64,000 nt of DNA from Cognatundibacterium griseum (GCF_014284195.1 NZ_JACOGC010000002.1:372001-436000), one strand, 5' to 3'. Positions 29,708 through 38,827 are shown, counted from the stretch's first letter. Notes: generated by a model not told the origin, from the letters alone. A program made the numbers and translations.

Positions 29708-31084
29708 ATGAGTACTTCCTCCCTTCGATCTCCCGAACTCCTGTTACCAGCCGGATCGCTGGAAAAAATGCATGCTGCGTTCGATTTCGGCGCGGATGCA
29801 GTGTATGCCGGCCAGCCACGCTACAGTCTGCGCGCCCGGAATAATGAATTTTCCACGCTGGACGTTCTGCAGCAGGGGATAGATGGCGCGCATGCGCGCG
29901 GCAAGCTGTTTTTTGTTGCCTCCAATATTTTTCCGCATAACGCCAAGCTGAAAACCTATCTGCGCGATATGGAGCCGGTGATCGCCATGAAACCGGATGC
30001 GCTGATCATGGCCGACCCTGGTCTCATCATGATGGTGCGCGAAAAATGGCCGGAAGTGCCGGTACATCTGTCGGTACAGGCCAATGCAGTGAACTGGGCC
30101 GACGTGAAATTCTGGAGAAAAATGGGTCTGACCCGTGTGATTTTGTCGCGCGAACTGTCACTGGATGAAATTGAGGAAATCCGTCAGGAATGTCCGGACA
30201 TGGAACTCGAAGTCTTCGTCCATGGTGCTTTGTGCATCGCCTATTCCGGTCGCTGTCTGTTGTCCGGCTATTTCAATCACCGTGACCCGAATCAGGGTAC
30301 CTGCACCAATTCCTGCCGCTGGGATTACAAGGTTGAAAATGCGGCCGAAAATGAAACCGGCGACCTGCAGCGCATTCCGGTCGAAACCATCAAGTTTGAT
30401 TTCAATAAAGCGCTGGAAGAGGCGAACCAGTCATTCTCGGCAATGGGCGATATGCCGCGGCATCCGCTGGCCGACCGCCCGTACCTGATTGAAGAAAGCG
30501 GCAAACCCGGTCAGTTCATGCCGATTCTGGAAGATGAGCACGGCACTTACATCATGAATTCCAAGGATTTGCGTGCGGTCGAACACGTCGAACGACTTGC
30601 CAAAATCGGCGTCGATTCGCTGAAGGTGGAAGGCCGCACCAAATCTCTGTACTACGTGGCGCGCACTGCGCAAGTGTATCGCCGTGCCATCGACGACGCG
30701 GTAGCTGGTCGTCCGTTTAACCCGCAATTGCTGGGTGAGTTAAACGGTTTGGCGAATCGTGGTTACACCGATGGTTTCTACCAGCGCCATCACACACAGG
30801 ATCATCAGAATTACATGGAAGGCGTATCGCAGGCGCATCGCAGCCAGTACGTCGGGCAAGTGTTGAACGTTGCCGACGGCTGGGCTGAAGTGGAAGTCAA
30901 AAACCGCTTTGCCGTTGGCGACCGGATTGAAATCATCTCCCCGAACGGCAATGAGATCGTGACGCTCGCCGAAATGCGTAATACCGATAATCAGGCACTG
31001 AATATCATCGGTGGCGCCGGTCACAAAGTTCGCATCCCGCTGGATGCAAAATATGAAAAGGCGTTGCTGGCGCGTATGCTCTGA
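29708..31084 (+). CDS. trhP: Peptidase U32-family tRNA hydroxylation protein, TrhP-like
   Basis: Protein of 458 residues, the length of E. coli YegQ/TrhP, which makes 5-hydroxyuridine at tRNA position 34 using prephenate. The N-terminal ELLLPAGSLEKMHAAFDFGA, the U32 signature EVFVHGALCIAYSGRCLLSG and nearby GTCTNSCRWDY carry the conserved Cys residues proposed to hold an iron-sulfur cluster. Its C-terminal beta domain ends with KVRIPLDAKYEKALLARML. The call against other U32 members rests on length and motif match. Confidence 0.85.
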   Translation: MSTSSLRSPELLLPAGSLEKMHAAFDFGADAVYAGQPRYSLRARNNEFSTLDVLQQGIDGAHARGKLFFVASNIFPHNAKLKTYLRDMEPVIAMKPDALIMADPGLIMMVREKWPEVPVHLSVQANAVNWADVKFWRKMGLTRVILSRELSLDEIEEIRQECPDMELEVFVHGALCIAYSGRCLLSGYFNHRDPNQGTCTNSCRWDYKVENAAENETGDLQRIPVETIKFDFNKALEEANQSFSAMGDMPRHPLADRPYLIEESGKPGQFMPILEDEHGTYIMNSKDLRAVEHVERLAKIGVDSLKVEGRTKSLYYVARTAQVYRRAIDDAVAGRPFNPQLLGELNGLANRGYTDGFYQRHHTQDHQNYMEGVSQAHRSQYVGQVLNVADGWAEVEVKNRFAVGDRIEIISPNGNEIVTLAEMRNTDNQALNIIGGAGHKVRIPLDAKYEKALLARML

Positions 31085-31105
31085 GTTTGTCACGCTGTTT
31101 TTAAA

Positions 31106-31190
31106 CATACTCCCCCTCAATTTTTATAAAAATGAGCTGATGCCCGCGTCAATAATGGGTTTTTATAAATACTGGAGGGGAGTATATTTG
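31106..31190. promoter_or_regulatory. Second paired C/G-tract palindrome, RcnR/CsoR-like
   Basis: ATACTGGAGGGGAGTAT (31169-31185) has five-base arms around GGAGGGG, and CATACTCCCCCTCAA lies 63 bases upstream (31106-31120). Layout and flanks (TTTTTATA before, ATATTT after) match the element at 13444-13527. It overlaps the leader of the DUF1294 gene, so the G-tract could also act as its ribosome site. Confidence 0.4.
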
Positions 31191-31192
31191 GA

Positions 31193-31534
31193 GTGATTGA
31201 GGCGCTGATGCAGATGTTTCCCGGCTGGTTGCTGCTCCTGGGCTGGTACGGCGTGATCAGCACATACTGCTTTCTGGCGTATGTCATCGATAAACGCGCT
31301 GCTGTCCGGCGCCAGTACCGGATCAGTGAGCGCCGCTTGCTGCTGTTGAGTCTGCTGGGCGGCTGGCCGGGCGCATGGCTGGCGCACCGGCTGCTGCGGC
31401 ATAAAATAGCCAAGCCATCTTTTCAGCGGCGCTTTGCCTGGATGCTGGTTCTGCATCTGATGCTGGTATTGCTATTGTTGATGGCGCTGATGGCAGGCAG
31501 CCACCATTTCGGCATGTTGGCCGGCATTTTCTGA
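31193..31534 (+). CDS. DUF1294 family membrane protein
   Basis: Small inner-membrane protein of 113 residues with two to three hydrophobic segments and the DUF1294 core: YVIDKRAAVRRQYRISERRL, LLGGWPGAWLAHRLLRHKI. It starts with GTG (or ATG at 31208). Full-length family members often have an N-terminal cold-shock domain; here only the membrane part exists. Function unknown. Confidence 0.82.
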   Translation: MIEALMQMFPGWLLLLGWYGVISTYCFLAYVIDKRAAVRRQYRISERRLLLLSLLGGWPGAWLAHRLLRHKIAKPSFQRRFAWMLVLHLMLVLLLLMALMAGSHHFGMLAGIF

Positions 31535-31669
31535 GACAGGCTGACCCCGGGACGACATGTCGCCGGTATGGTAATCTGCCAGATTACCCATTTTTCTGAT
31601 TTCCCGGACAGATTCTGCGCGATGCCGCGTTCCGGTGTGGGAAATGTTTTCAATTTCACTTTGCCTGTT

Positions 31670-34600
31670 ATGGATTTGCTTGCCACGGTTTCTGATGACG
31701 AATTGCCTTTGCTGTACGCCGCTGCGTTATTTGATGCGCCGCTGAGTCAGGGGCGCATGCTGGAGCTGATGCAGATACGCTCGCAGAAAACGCTGATGGG
31801 AAATCCTTATGACGTCCGGCTGATCCGTGATTTATCGCTGGATCTGTGCAAGCGGCAGCTGTTACGACAGGAAATCGGGCTCGGATATTTGTTGCGCGAA
31901 GATCTCCGCATGACTTTGTGGCTGCGCCTGCAGCAGAGTGGTGAACTGCGCCAATGGATTGTCCATATCCGCGAGCTGCTGAAAAAACAAGGCGAATACC
32001 AGCACTGGAAATCTTACGATGCGCAGTTTTACCAGCGCGAAATGCTGTTTTCTGTACTGCTCGGCAGAACCGATGAGGCTTTGCTGTGGCGTGAAAAATT
32101 CTTCAGTGTCAGCCAGCATCACCAGTTGATTCCCGGTATGCAGTTTTTTCGCCATGAAGATGGCGTTACCCTGTTTGCGCAACTGCGCCTGATTGATCAG
32201 GGCATGCTGCTGACCGATATTTTTAACCGTGCCAACTGGGATTTGCTGGATTGCCGCCGGGCTTACGATTATGCCTGCGGACAGATTGCGCAGCAGTCGA
32301 ACAGCTGGCCGCAGCTGATGGGTCTGCTGGCATGGCAGGCTCTGCTGCGCGGAGACTTTGCGCAACTGGAGCAGATGCAGCGTCAGCTGCCACCTCAGGC
32401 GCAGGGGGAGATTCTGATCGCACTGGCGGTTTTACAAAACAAAATGCAGGCCGCCGTCGGCATGGCGCAGACCTACGCGCAGATGCAGAAATCCGCAAGC
32501 GGAAGACGAAAGGCGTTTATCCCCGATCTGCTCGGATTATTCTGCACAGTGGCGATGCTGGCGAAGAACGATGCAGCCAGTCTGAAACTGGCCAAAGCCC
32601 AGGTGGATGAAGGCGCGAAGCAGCGTTATGCCTACAGTTATTTTGTATTGCAGACGCTGACCAATCATCTGGCGCAGGGAGTCATGCTGCCGGTATTGCA
32701 CTTTGCGGTACGGATCCCGAATGATATTGATGTGCTGTTTGAGGCGCTTGCCGCATATTGGCAGGATGCGCCGCCGCATCCGCGCTTACAACCTAAGCTG
32801 CATGAAATGCGGGCGGCGATGCTGGAGATGGGATATCACTGGGTGGCAGCCGAGCTGGATGTGCTGCTGGCACAGCAATTCCACGCAGATGCAGTTTGCC
32901 CGGACTGGCACAGACAGCATCAGATTCAGCCGCTGGTGCATGCATTGCAGCGTGAAGAAAGCTGGAAGCGGGCGTTGACGGCGCTGACGCAGCTAAAGCC
33001 CGCCGGGCAGGAAAAACAGGCGCAGCACGAAGAAGAGCTACGCCTGGCATGGCTGCTGGATATGCATTTCAACGAACTCAAACTGGAGCCAAGAGAGCAG
33101 AAGCGCAGCGCAAAAGGCAGCTGGAGCAAAGGGCGGCCGGTCGCCTTGCGCCGTCTGATGCAAGAGCCTGCCAGCATGCCATATCTGACTGAGCAGGACC
33201 GGCAATTGGCTGGCTGTGTGCGCAAATCCGGCGACAGTTATTTCGGCGGCAGCGAATTCGATCTGAATCCGGACAAAGCCATGCTGGCATTGATCGGTCA
33301 CCCGGCTGTGTATTGGTCGGATGCGCCCGACGTCCGTATCGATGTGCTGAAAGGTGAAATGGCGCTGCAATTGAAAGAAAAAGGCGATCAGATCACATTG
33401 CAGCTGGCCCCTTATATTGCTGCCGATGCCGGCATGGTCTGGCAAAAGGAAACGCCAACCCGGGTGCTGGTTTATGCGGCCACACCGGAAATCCGCCAGA
33501 TCACCGGTATTCTTGGTCGTGGCCTGACGGTGCCGGCGACAGCAAAGGGGCAGCTGGTCGATGTGATCGCCGCTATTGCTCCCCATCTGGCAATTCATTC
33601 CGATTTGCCTGAACTCGGTGCCCACCTCAGGACGATTCCTGCCGCCACCTGTTTTTACGCGCATCTACTGCCTTTACAGCAAGGTTTACGTTTGCAGTTT
33701 CTGGTGCGTCCGTTGCCGGAGGGAGGCTGGCTGACGCCGGGAAAAGGTGCAGCGCATGTGTTGGGCGAGCAGGACGGTAAGCCGGTACAGGCCAGCCGCG
33801 ATCTGGCGCGCGAAACTACGCAGCTGCGGCGCATCGTGCAGGCGTGCCCCGCATTGAGCGAGGCTGAGCAGCAGGCGGGGGAATGGCAGATTCCGCACCC
33901 TGAGCAATGCCTAGAGTTGCTCGCGCAACTCAAAGCGATTCCAGCAGAAGAACTGGAGCTGGTGTGGCCGGAGGGAGAACGGTTTCGGTTAAAAGGCAGT
34001 CGTTCCCTGACCGATCTGCGGCTCAGTATCCGCCGGCAGGGCGAATGGTTTGTAGCGGGTGGCGGATTGACTCTGGATGATGGCAGGGTGCTGGCGCTGC
34101 GCGAATTATTGCAGATGGCAGCCAGCGCACGCGGCCGTTTTTTGAAAATTGGCGAAGATGATTATCTGGCGCTTACCAACAGTTTCCGGCAACGGCTGGA
34201 AGAATTGCGCGTGTTGAGCGAAGCGGCGGCGAAGGGCGAACTGCGCCTGAATGCGCTCGCGGCCCCGGCACTGGCTGAGCTGGCAGCCGAAGCCGGTGAA
34301 CTGGAGACGGATGCTGCCTGGCGCGAGCAGTTGCAAAAACTCGAAGAACTGGAAAATTTTCATCCGCAAGTGCCTTCAACTTTACAAGCGGAATTGCGTG
34401 ATTATCAGCTGGCCGGCTATCAGTGGCTGTCCCGATTGGCGCACTGGGGCGTTGGCGCTTGTCTGGCGGACGACATGGGACTGGGAAAAACCATGCAGAC
34501 GCTGGCGTTGCTGTTGCAGCGTGCCCCGGCCGGACCGGCACTGGTCGTCGCGCCGGTCTCGGTGGCAATGAACTGGCAGGCCGAAGCCCTGCGTTTTGCG

Positions 34601-35752
34601 CCGACACTCTCCGTCAGGCTGTATCAGAGCCAGCGCTCTCTGGAGGCGCTGGGGGCATTCGATCTGGTGATCGTCAGTTACGGCATGCTGCAATCGGATG
34701 CCAGGCTGTTTGCTGCGCAGCACTGGCACAGCATCGTACTCGATGAGGCACAGGTCATCAAAAATGCAGCCACCAAGCGTAGTCAGGCAGCCATGGCACT
34801 GCAGGCAGATTTTAAAATGATCGCCAGCGGCACGCCGGTTGAAAATCATCTGGGTGAACTCTGGAATTTATTCCGTTTCATTAATCCTGGCCTGCTGGGT
34901 TCCAGAGAGCGGTTTGCCGAACGGTTCAGCACGCCGATTGAACGTGGCGATTCGCAAGCACGCCAGCATCTGAAGAAGCTGATCCAGCCATTTATTTTGC
35001 GCCGTACCAAGGCGCAGGTGCTGACAGAGCTGCCTCCCCGCACGGAAATCACCTTACAGGTGGAGCTCAGCGATGAAGAGCGTCATCTCTATGAAGCATT
35101 GCGACAGGAAGCCATGGACAGTATTGCCGCGATGAGCCAGCAGGAGGGACAATCTTTAAAAGTACTGGCAGAAATTACGAAGCTGCGCCGCTTCTGCTGC
35201 CACCCGCAACTCGTGTTCCGGCAGTCAGCGATTCATGGCAGCAAACTGGCGGTCTTGCACGACACTATTACTGAATTATTGGATAACCGGCACAAGGCAC
35301 TGGTGTTCAGCCAGTTTGTGGATCATCTGGCGATTGTGCGTGCCAGTCTGGATAGTCAGGGTATTGCTTATCAATATCTGGATGGCAGCATTCCGGCGGC
35401 AGAGCGCAAGAAACGGGTCGATGCCTTTCAGGCAGGCGAGGGGGATATTTTCCTCATCAGCCTCAAAGCTGGCGGCACCGGGCTGAACCTGACAGCAGCA
35501 GACTATGTGATACACCTCGACCCCTGGTGGAATCCTGCTGTGGAAGATCAGGCTTCTGACCGGGCCCACCGCATGGGGCAGCAGCGTCCGGTAACGATCT
35601 ACCGGCTGGTGACGCAAAACACGATCGAAGAAAAAATCCTGGCATTGCATGCAGAAAAACGCGATCTTGCAGACAGCCTGTTGGATGAAGGCGATGTCGC
35701 CGCCCGGCTGGATACTGCAGCGTTGCTGAATCTGCTGAAAACGGGCGTCTGA
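31670..35752 (+). CDS. Very large SNF2-family DEAD-like ATPase
   Basis: Predicted DNA translocase. From the ATG at 31670 it has 1360 residues; an ATG at 31568 would add 34 that look non-coding. The C-terminal ~450 residues form the SNF2 motor: LRDYQLAGYQWLSRLAHWG, Walker A DDMGLGKTMQT, DEAQVIKN, and the second lobe with ISLKAGGTGLNLTAADYVIH and DRAHRMGQQRPVTIYRLVTQ (motif VI). The N-terminal ~900 residues show no recognisable domain or SWIM-type Cys cluster. No restriction or other defence gene is adjacent. Nucleosome-free function may be in DNA repair or recycling of stalled polymerase, but that is inference. Confidence 0.85.
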   Translation: MDLLATVSDDELPLLYAAALFDAPLSQGRMLELMQIRSQKTLMGNPYDVRLIRDLSLDLCKRQLLRQEIGLGYLLREDLRMTLWLRLQQSGELRQWIVHIRELLKKQGEYQHWKSYDAQFYQREMLFSVLLGRTDEALLWREKFFSVSQHHQLIPGMQFFRHEDGVTLFAQLRLIDQGMLLTDIFNRANWDLLDCRRAYDYACGQIAQQSNSWPQLMGLLAWQALLRGDFAQLEQMQRQLPPQAQGEILIALAVLQNKMQAAVGMAQTYAQMQKSASGRRKAFIPDLLGLFCTVAMLAKNDAASLKLAKAQVDEGAKQRYAYSYFVLQTLTNHLAQGVMLPVLHFAVRIPNDIDVLFEALAAYWQDAPPHPRLQPKLHEMRAAMLEMGYHWVAAELDVLLAQQFHADAVCPDWHRQHQIQPLVHALQREESWKRALTALTQLKPAGQEKQAQHEEELRLAWLLDMHFNELKLEPREQKRSAKGSWSKGRPVALRRLMQEPASMPYLTEQDRQLAGCVRKSGDSYFGGSEFDLNPDKAMLALIGHPAVYWSDAPDVRIDVLKGEMALQLKEKGDQITLQLAPYIAADAGMVWQKETPTRVLVYAATPEIRQITGILGRGLTVPATAKGQLVDVIAAIAPHLAIHSDLPELGAHLRTIPAATCFYAHLLPLQQGLRLQFLVRPLPEGGWLTPGKGAAHVLGEQDGKPVQASRDLARETTQLRRIVQACPALSEAEQQAGEWQIPHPEQCLELLAQLKAIPAEELELVWPEGERFRLKGSRSLTDLRLSIRRQGEWFVAGGGLTLDDGRVLALRELLQMAASARGRFLKIGEDDYLALTNSFRQRLEELRVLSEAAAKGELRLNALAAPALAELAAEAGELETDAAWREQLQKLEELENFHPQVPSTLQAELRDYQLAGYQWLSRLAHWGVGACLADDMGLGKTMQTLALLLQRAPAGPALVVAPVSVAMNWQAEALRFAPTLSVRLYQSQRSLEALGAFDLVIVSYGMLQSDARLFAAQHWHSIVLDEAQVIKNAATKRSQAAMALQADFKMIASGTPVENHLGELWNLFRFINPGLLGSRERFAERFSTPIERGDSQARQHLKKLIQPFILRRTKAQVLTELPPRTEITLQVELSDEERHLYEALRQEAMDSIAAMSQQEGQSLKVLAEITKLRRFCCHPQLVFRQSAIHGSKLAVLHDTITELLDNRHKALVFSQFVDHLAIVRASLDSQGIAYQYLDGSIPAAERKKRVDAFQAGEGDIFLISLKAGGTGLNLTAADYVIHLDPWWNPAVEDQASDRAHRMGQQRPVTIYRLVTQNTIEEKILALHAEKRDLADSLLDEGDVAARLDTAALLNLLKTGV

Positions 35753-35853
35753 ACCGATATCTGCAGCCATGCCGGATTGCCGCCGCAGCGGACTGTAACC
35801 GCGACATCAGGTAAGGGTACAATGTCGGGTTACTGAATGTCTGAAAATTGTGT

Positions 35854-36930
35854 ATGAATACCGTTTTACCCTGCGTTGCCGCATCGGATACAGCAACCGC
35901 GCCCCGCATTTTACCGCCGCGCCGCGTCTCTGTGGCCCCGATGCTCGAGTGGAGTGATCGGCACTGCCGTCAGTTCCACCGTCATATTACCCGCCATACT
36001 TGGCTGTATACGGAAATGGTCACTACCGGTTCTCTGCTGCATGGTGATTTGCAGCGGCATCTGGAATTCAATCCGGATGAGCATCCGCTTGCCCTGCAGC
36101 TTGGTGGCAGTGAGCCTGCCGATTTGGCGCATGGCGCCAGACTCGGGGAGCAATGGGGCTATGATGAAATCAATCTGAATTGCGGTTGTCCTTCTGAGCG
36201 GGTGCAGAAGGGGGCCTTTGGCGCCTGCCTGATGGCAGAACCGCAGCTGGTGGCGGATTGCGTGAAAGCGATGAAAGATGTCGTCTCGATTGATGTCACC
36301 GTTAAACACCGGATTGGCATTGATGATGTCGATTCTTATGAATTCATGCGTGATTTTGTCGGCACGGTGGCTGAGGCTGGCTGCCGCACCTTTATCGTCC
36401 ATGCCCGCAATGCAATCTTGAAAGGTCTGACACCACGTGAGAATCGCGAGATTCCCCCGTTGAAGTACGACTACGCCTATCGCCTGAAGAAAGAATTTCC
36501 GGAGCTGGAAATTATTCTTAACGGCGGCATCAAAACGGCAGAGGAAATGGACTTGCATTTGCAGCATGTGGATGGTGTTATGATCGGGCGCGAGGCGTAT
36601 CACAATCCGTATTTCATGGCGACTTTTGACGAGCGGTTTTACGGGGATGCCACGCCAGTCAAAACGCGGGAAGAAATCCTGCATTGCATGATTCCGTATA
36701 TATATCGCCAGCTGGAGCTGTATGGAAACAATGGCAAAGGCCTGCGTTTAAACAGCGTGATCCGTCATATGCTGGGGCTGATGATGGGGCTGGTTGGTGC
36801 GCGGGCATTCCGGCAGACTTTGTCAGATAGTAAAAAGCTGGCGCAGGGTAAGCCGGAAATTTTGCTGGAAGCATTTGAGCGCATGCAAAGTGTGACGACG
36901 TATGACCGCAACCAAGAAGAAGCCCGGTAA
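35854..36930 (+). CDS. dusA: tRNA-dihydrouridine(20/20a) synthase
   Basis: FMN enzyme of 358 residues from the ATG at 35854 (a TTG at 35848 is also possible). It reduces uridine 20/20a in the tRNA D-loop. VAPMLEWSDRHCRQFHRHIT, LQLGGSEPADLAHGA, NLNCGCPSERVQKGAFGACLM (catalytic Cys in the last part) and GVMIGREAYHNPY mark DusA specifically. Confidence 0.96.
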   Translation: MNTVLPCVAASDTATAPRILPPRRVSVAPMLEWSDRHCRQFHRHITRHTWLYTEMVTTGSLLHGDLQRHLEFNPDEHPLALQLGGSEPADLAHGARLGEQWGYDEINLNCGCPSERVQKGAFGACLMAEPQLVADCVKAMKDVVSIDVTVKHRIGIDDVDSYEFMRDFVGTVAEAGCRTFIVHARNAILKGLTPRENREIPPLKYDYAYRLKKEFPELEIILNGGIKTAEEMDLHLQHVDGVMIGREAYHNPYFMATFDERFYGDATPVKTREEILHCMIPYIYRQLELYGNNGKGLRLNSVIRHMLGLMMGLVGARAFRQTLSDSKKLAQGKPEILLEAFERMQSVTTYDRNQEEAR

Positions 36931-36985
36931 ACAGGAAAATTTTTCAACCAGTTCAATCAATTCAATCAATGAATCAAAGGGAGCG

Positions 36986-37438
36986 ATGATGAAGCAATTT
37001 TTGAAGGCAGCAGCGTTAACCTGCATGATGTCAGCCTCGGCCGCATATGCCGATGTCGTGATTAAAGACGCCTGGGTCAGGGCAACTGTGCCGCAGCAGC
37101 AGGCAACCGGTGCTTTCATGCAGATTCAGAGTGCCCGGCATGTCAGGCTGGTTGAGGTGCAGACCGCGGCAGCTGGTGTGGCCGAAGTCCATGAAATGAA
37201 AATGGAAAATAATGTGATGAAAATGCGGGCAATGAACGCATTGGATATCCCTGCCGGAAAAAGCATTGAACTCAAGCCGGGTGCTTACCACATCATGCTG
37301 ATGGATTTAAAAAATCAGGCACGTGCAGGCGAGACTGTGATTCTGAAGCTGACTTTTGAGGATGATGACAAAAAACGTGAAGTGCAGGAAGTGAAAGCAT
37401 CGGTCAAAGAAATGACGATGATGCAGCATAAAATGTAA
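36986..37438 (+). CDS. PCu(A)C copper chaperone, periplasmic
   Basis: The ATG at 36986 (or 36989) after AAAGGGAG gives about 150 residues with a signal peptide ending AAYA. The mature protein has the DUF461/PCu(A)C fold with metal ligands H and M in VHEMKMENNVMKMRAM and AYHIMLMDL, the H-M-x10-M-x21-H-x-M pattern. It should carry Cu(I) to cytochrome oxidase or other copper sites. Met-rich C-terminus (MTMMQHKM) may add binding. An in-frame upstream extension from 36902 is unlikely to be translated. Confidence 0.9.
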   Translation: MMKQFLKAAALTCMMSASAAYADVVIKDAWVRATVPQQQATGAFMQIQSARHVRLVEVQTAAAGVAEVHEMKMENNVMKMRAMNALDIPAGKSIELKPGAYHIMLMDLKNQARAGETVILKLTFEDDDKKREVQEVKASVKEMTMMQHKM

Positions 37439-37572
37439 GTTCACATCAGAATTTGTGACTGTCGGCGGTCAACGGTAAAAAAATGTAATAGCGGATGATG
37501 AAGCGTGTTGGCAAGGTTATATTGCAGGCGTCTCACCGCACGCTCCTCATCTCACGAATATTGTGAGTTCAT

Positions 37573-37597
37573 GCCTACGCTCTGCGTAGGCTTTTTT
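37573..37597 (+). terminator. Terminator downstream of the copper chaperone
   Basis: GCCTACGC (37573-37580) pairs with GCGTAGGC (37584-37591), then TTTTTT. Confidence 0.88.
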
Positions 37598-37660
37598 ATG
37601 CCCGCCTCAGATATGACCAGCCAAAAGCCAATTCAGTTGAAGTTGAAATGCAAAAAACAA

Positions 37661-37697
37661 TAAAAAAAGCCCGTTTTTAAAGCGGGCTTTTTTTATT
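37661..37697. terminator. Strong bidirectional terminator at the island's left edge
   Basis: GCCCG/CGGGC stem flanked by AAAAAAA and TTTTTTT, giving a bidirectional structure. It probably is the native terminator of tRNA-His, now separated from it by the inserted element. Confidence 0.85.
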
Positions 37698-37705
37698 GAA
37701 TCTGA

Positions 37706-37722
37706 TGGGGTGGTCGATGGGA
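37706..37722. repeat. Left attachment site (tRNA-His 3' fragment)
   Basis: The 17 bases TGGGGTGGTCGATGGGA are identical to the 3' end (CCA, discriminator, acceptor stem and start of T-arm) of tRNA-His at 42591-42607, and in the same orientation. Homology stops after them (GTACATC here, CTCGAAC in the tRNA). This is the expected duplicated core of a tRNA-targeting integrase. Confidence 0.9.
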
Positions 37723-37798
37723 GTACATCCATTTTTGCCACAAGCTATTGATTAATATGAGAAGTAACTGTTTTTGTTGTCCCATTTTACACAAAAAA

Positions 37799-37819
37799 GT
37801 GCTACACCAACTGCTACAC
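37799..37819 (+). repeat. Integrase arm-type repeat, left copy
   Basis: A 21-base sequence, GTGCTACACC-AACTGCTACAC, is repeated exactly at 42518-42538, and each copy holds two TGCTACAC units. It lies 77 bases inside the left core, suiting an arm-type site for the integrase. Confidence 0.65.
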
Positions 37820-37985
37820 TAACCCTACTAACAATATAATTATTAGTTCCTGTACCTACTCACTTTGTTCCGTAGGACATGCCAACGGCAGACCCTCCAA
37901 AGAGCCACGCGGCGATTGAGTGATAGAAAGGACACATAGAACCTGCTATCTTTTCACCTGTAAAAACTACTTAAGCAGGAAATTC

Positions 37986-38495
37986 ATGCATAAAAATAAA
38001 CTATTGAGCATGGTTGTTGGAGCTTTTGTTTGCAGTTCAATCGTAGCTGGTTGCAGTAATCAGGACGAAGCTCCTAAATCAATTCGGGATATTAGTTCTG
38101 TAATTACCAAAGTTGAGCAATCACCTGACAACAAAAAAATCACCGTAACCATTAAACAAGATTCGATATTTCAGGGTGGAAATGCCACCAAAGACGTACT
38201 CAATGGGATTATGAGTAATTTCAAATCACTCCCCTTTGATAACGTGGAAGTGATTATGGATGAGGTTCTGGTTGATAAGTATGGAAAAGAATCTATTGAG
38301 CCAATTATCAGCCTCAATTTCCCAAGAAGTGAAATGGAGAAGATCGATTTTAAAAATGTGGTTGGTTGGAATATTCTTAATATTTCCACCCCTCATAGAA
38401 TAGGAACGGTTTCTGCTCATATCGTTGCTCAGGAATGTGCAGAGGAAAATAATGCAAAATATGCCTCTGAATTTTGCAATAATATTACCCAATAG
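37986..38495 (+). CDS. Small lipoprotein of unknown function, island cargo
   Basis: The ATG at 37986 after AGCAGGA gives 169 residues; a GTG at 37920 would spoil the signal. The N-terminus MHKNKLLSMVVGAFVCSSIV-AGC is a lipoprotein signal with Cys23 in lipobox VAGC. The mature part alternates strands (KKITVTIKQDSIF, FDNVEVIMDEVLVDKY, IEPIISLNFPRSEM), with three C-terminal Cys. No family recognised. It is followed two bases later by the next gene. A surface or entry-exclusion role, as in some conjugative elements, is only a guess. Confidence 0.75.
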   Translation: MHKNKLLSMVVGAFVCSSIVAGCSNQDEAPKSIRDISSVITKVEQSPDNKKITVTIKQDSIFQGGNATKDVLNGIMSNFKSLPFDNVEVIMDEVLVDKYGKESIEPIISLNFPRSEMEKIDFKNVVGWNILNISTPHRIGTVSAHIVAQECAEENNAKYASEFCNNITQ

Positions 38496-38497
38496 CC

Positions 38498-38809
38498 ATG
38501 GACCTAAAAATGGAAAAATCAATTGCTGTTTCAAAGGCATTGGAACAACAGGACATTCCTCTATCTGGCCAAACAGTTCTGCACCTTATGAAATTGGCTT
38601 CACTTGTTGAGGAAGCAGAGTACGTTTCCTCAAGTGGTTCAGGTGAGATCAAAAGCTACTCAAGACTGACTCCAAGTGGTTTGAAATATGGTGAAAACAA
38701 GAAAACCATGAGCCCCACAAAAACTGATATAACAATATATCCCAGCAAAATTAAAGAGATCTTGATCGAATGTCACAGTGCATTAGGTGTATATCTATCC
38801 ACACTGTAA
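38498..38809 (+). CDS. Hypothetical 103-residue island protein
   Basis: Cytoplasmic-looking protein starting two bases after the lipoprotein stop, so almost surely cotranscribed. Charged and mostly helical N-terminal half (KSIAVSKALEQQDIPLSGQT) and a Ser-rich middle (YVSSSGSGEIKSYSRLTPSG). No signal, membrane segment or known motif. An ATG at 38510 is an alternative start. Function unknown. Confidence 0.55.
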   Translation: MDLKMEKSIAVSKALEQQDIPLSGQTVLHLMKLASLVEEAEYVSSSGSGEIKSYSRLTPSGLKYGENKKTMSPTKTDITIYPSKIKEILIECHSALGVYLSTL

Positions 38810-38827
38810 AGCACTCCAAAAACAAGA

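Larger units (their letters stand above)
37439..37705. other. Spacer with two terminators, ancestral tRNA-His downstream region
   Basis: No gene is seen. It holds a possible short RNA region (hairpin CTCAC/GTGAG near 37552-37568, then the 37573-37597 terminator) and the strong terminator 37661-37697. The latter stands only 8 bases from the tRNA-His fragment at 37706, so before island insertion it would have ended the tRNA-His transcript on the minus strand. Confidence 0.6.

Noticed and set aside
31568-35752. SNF2 gene as part of a restriction or DISARM-like defence island
   Set aside because: Neighbours are trhP, DUF1294 and dusA; no methylase, nuclease or PLD gene is present.
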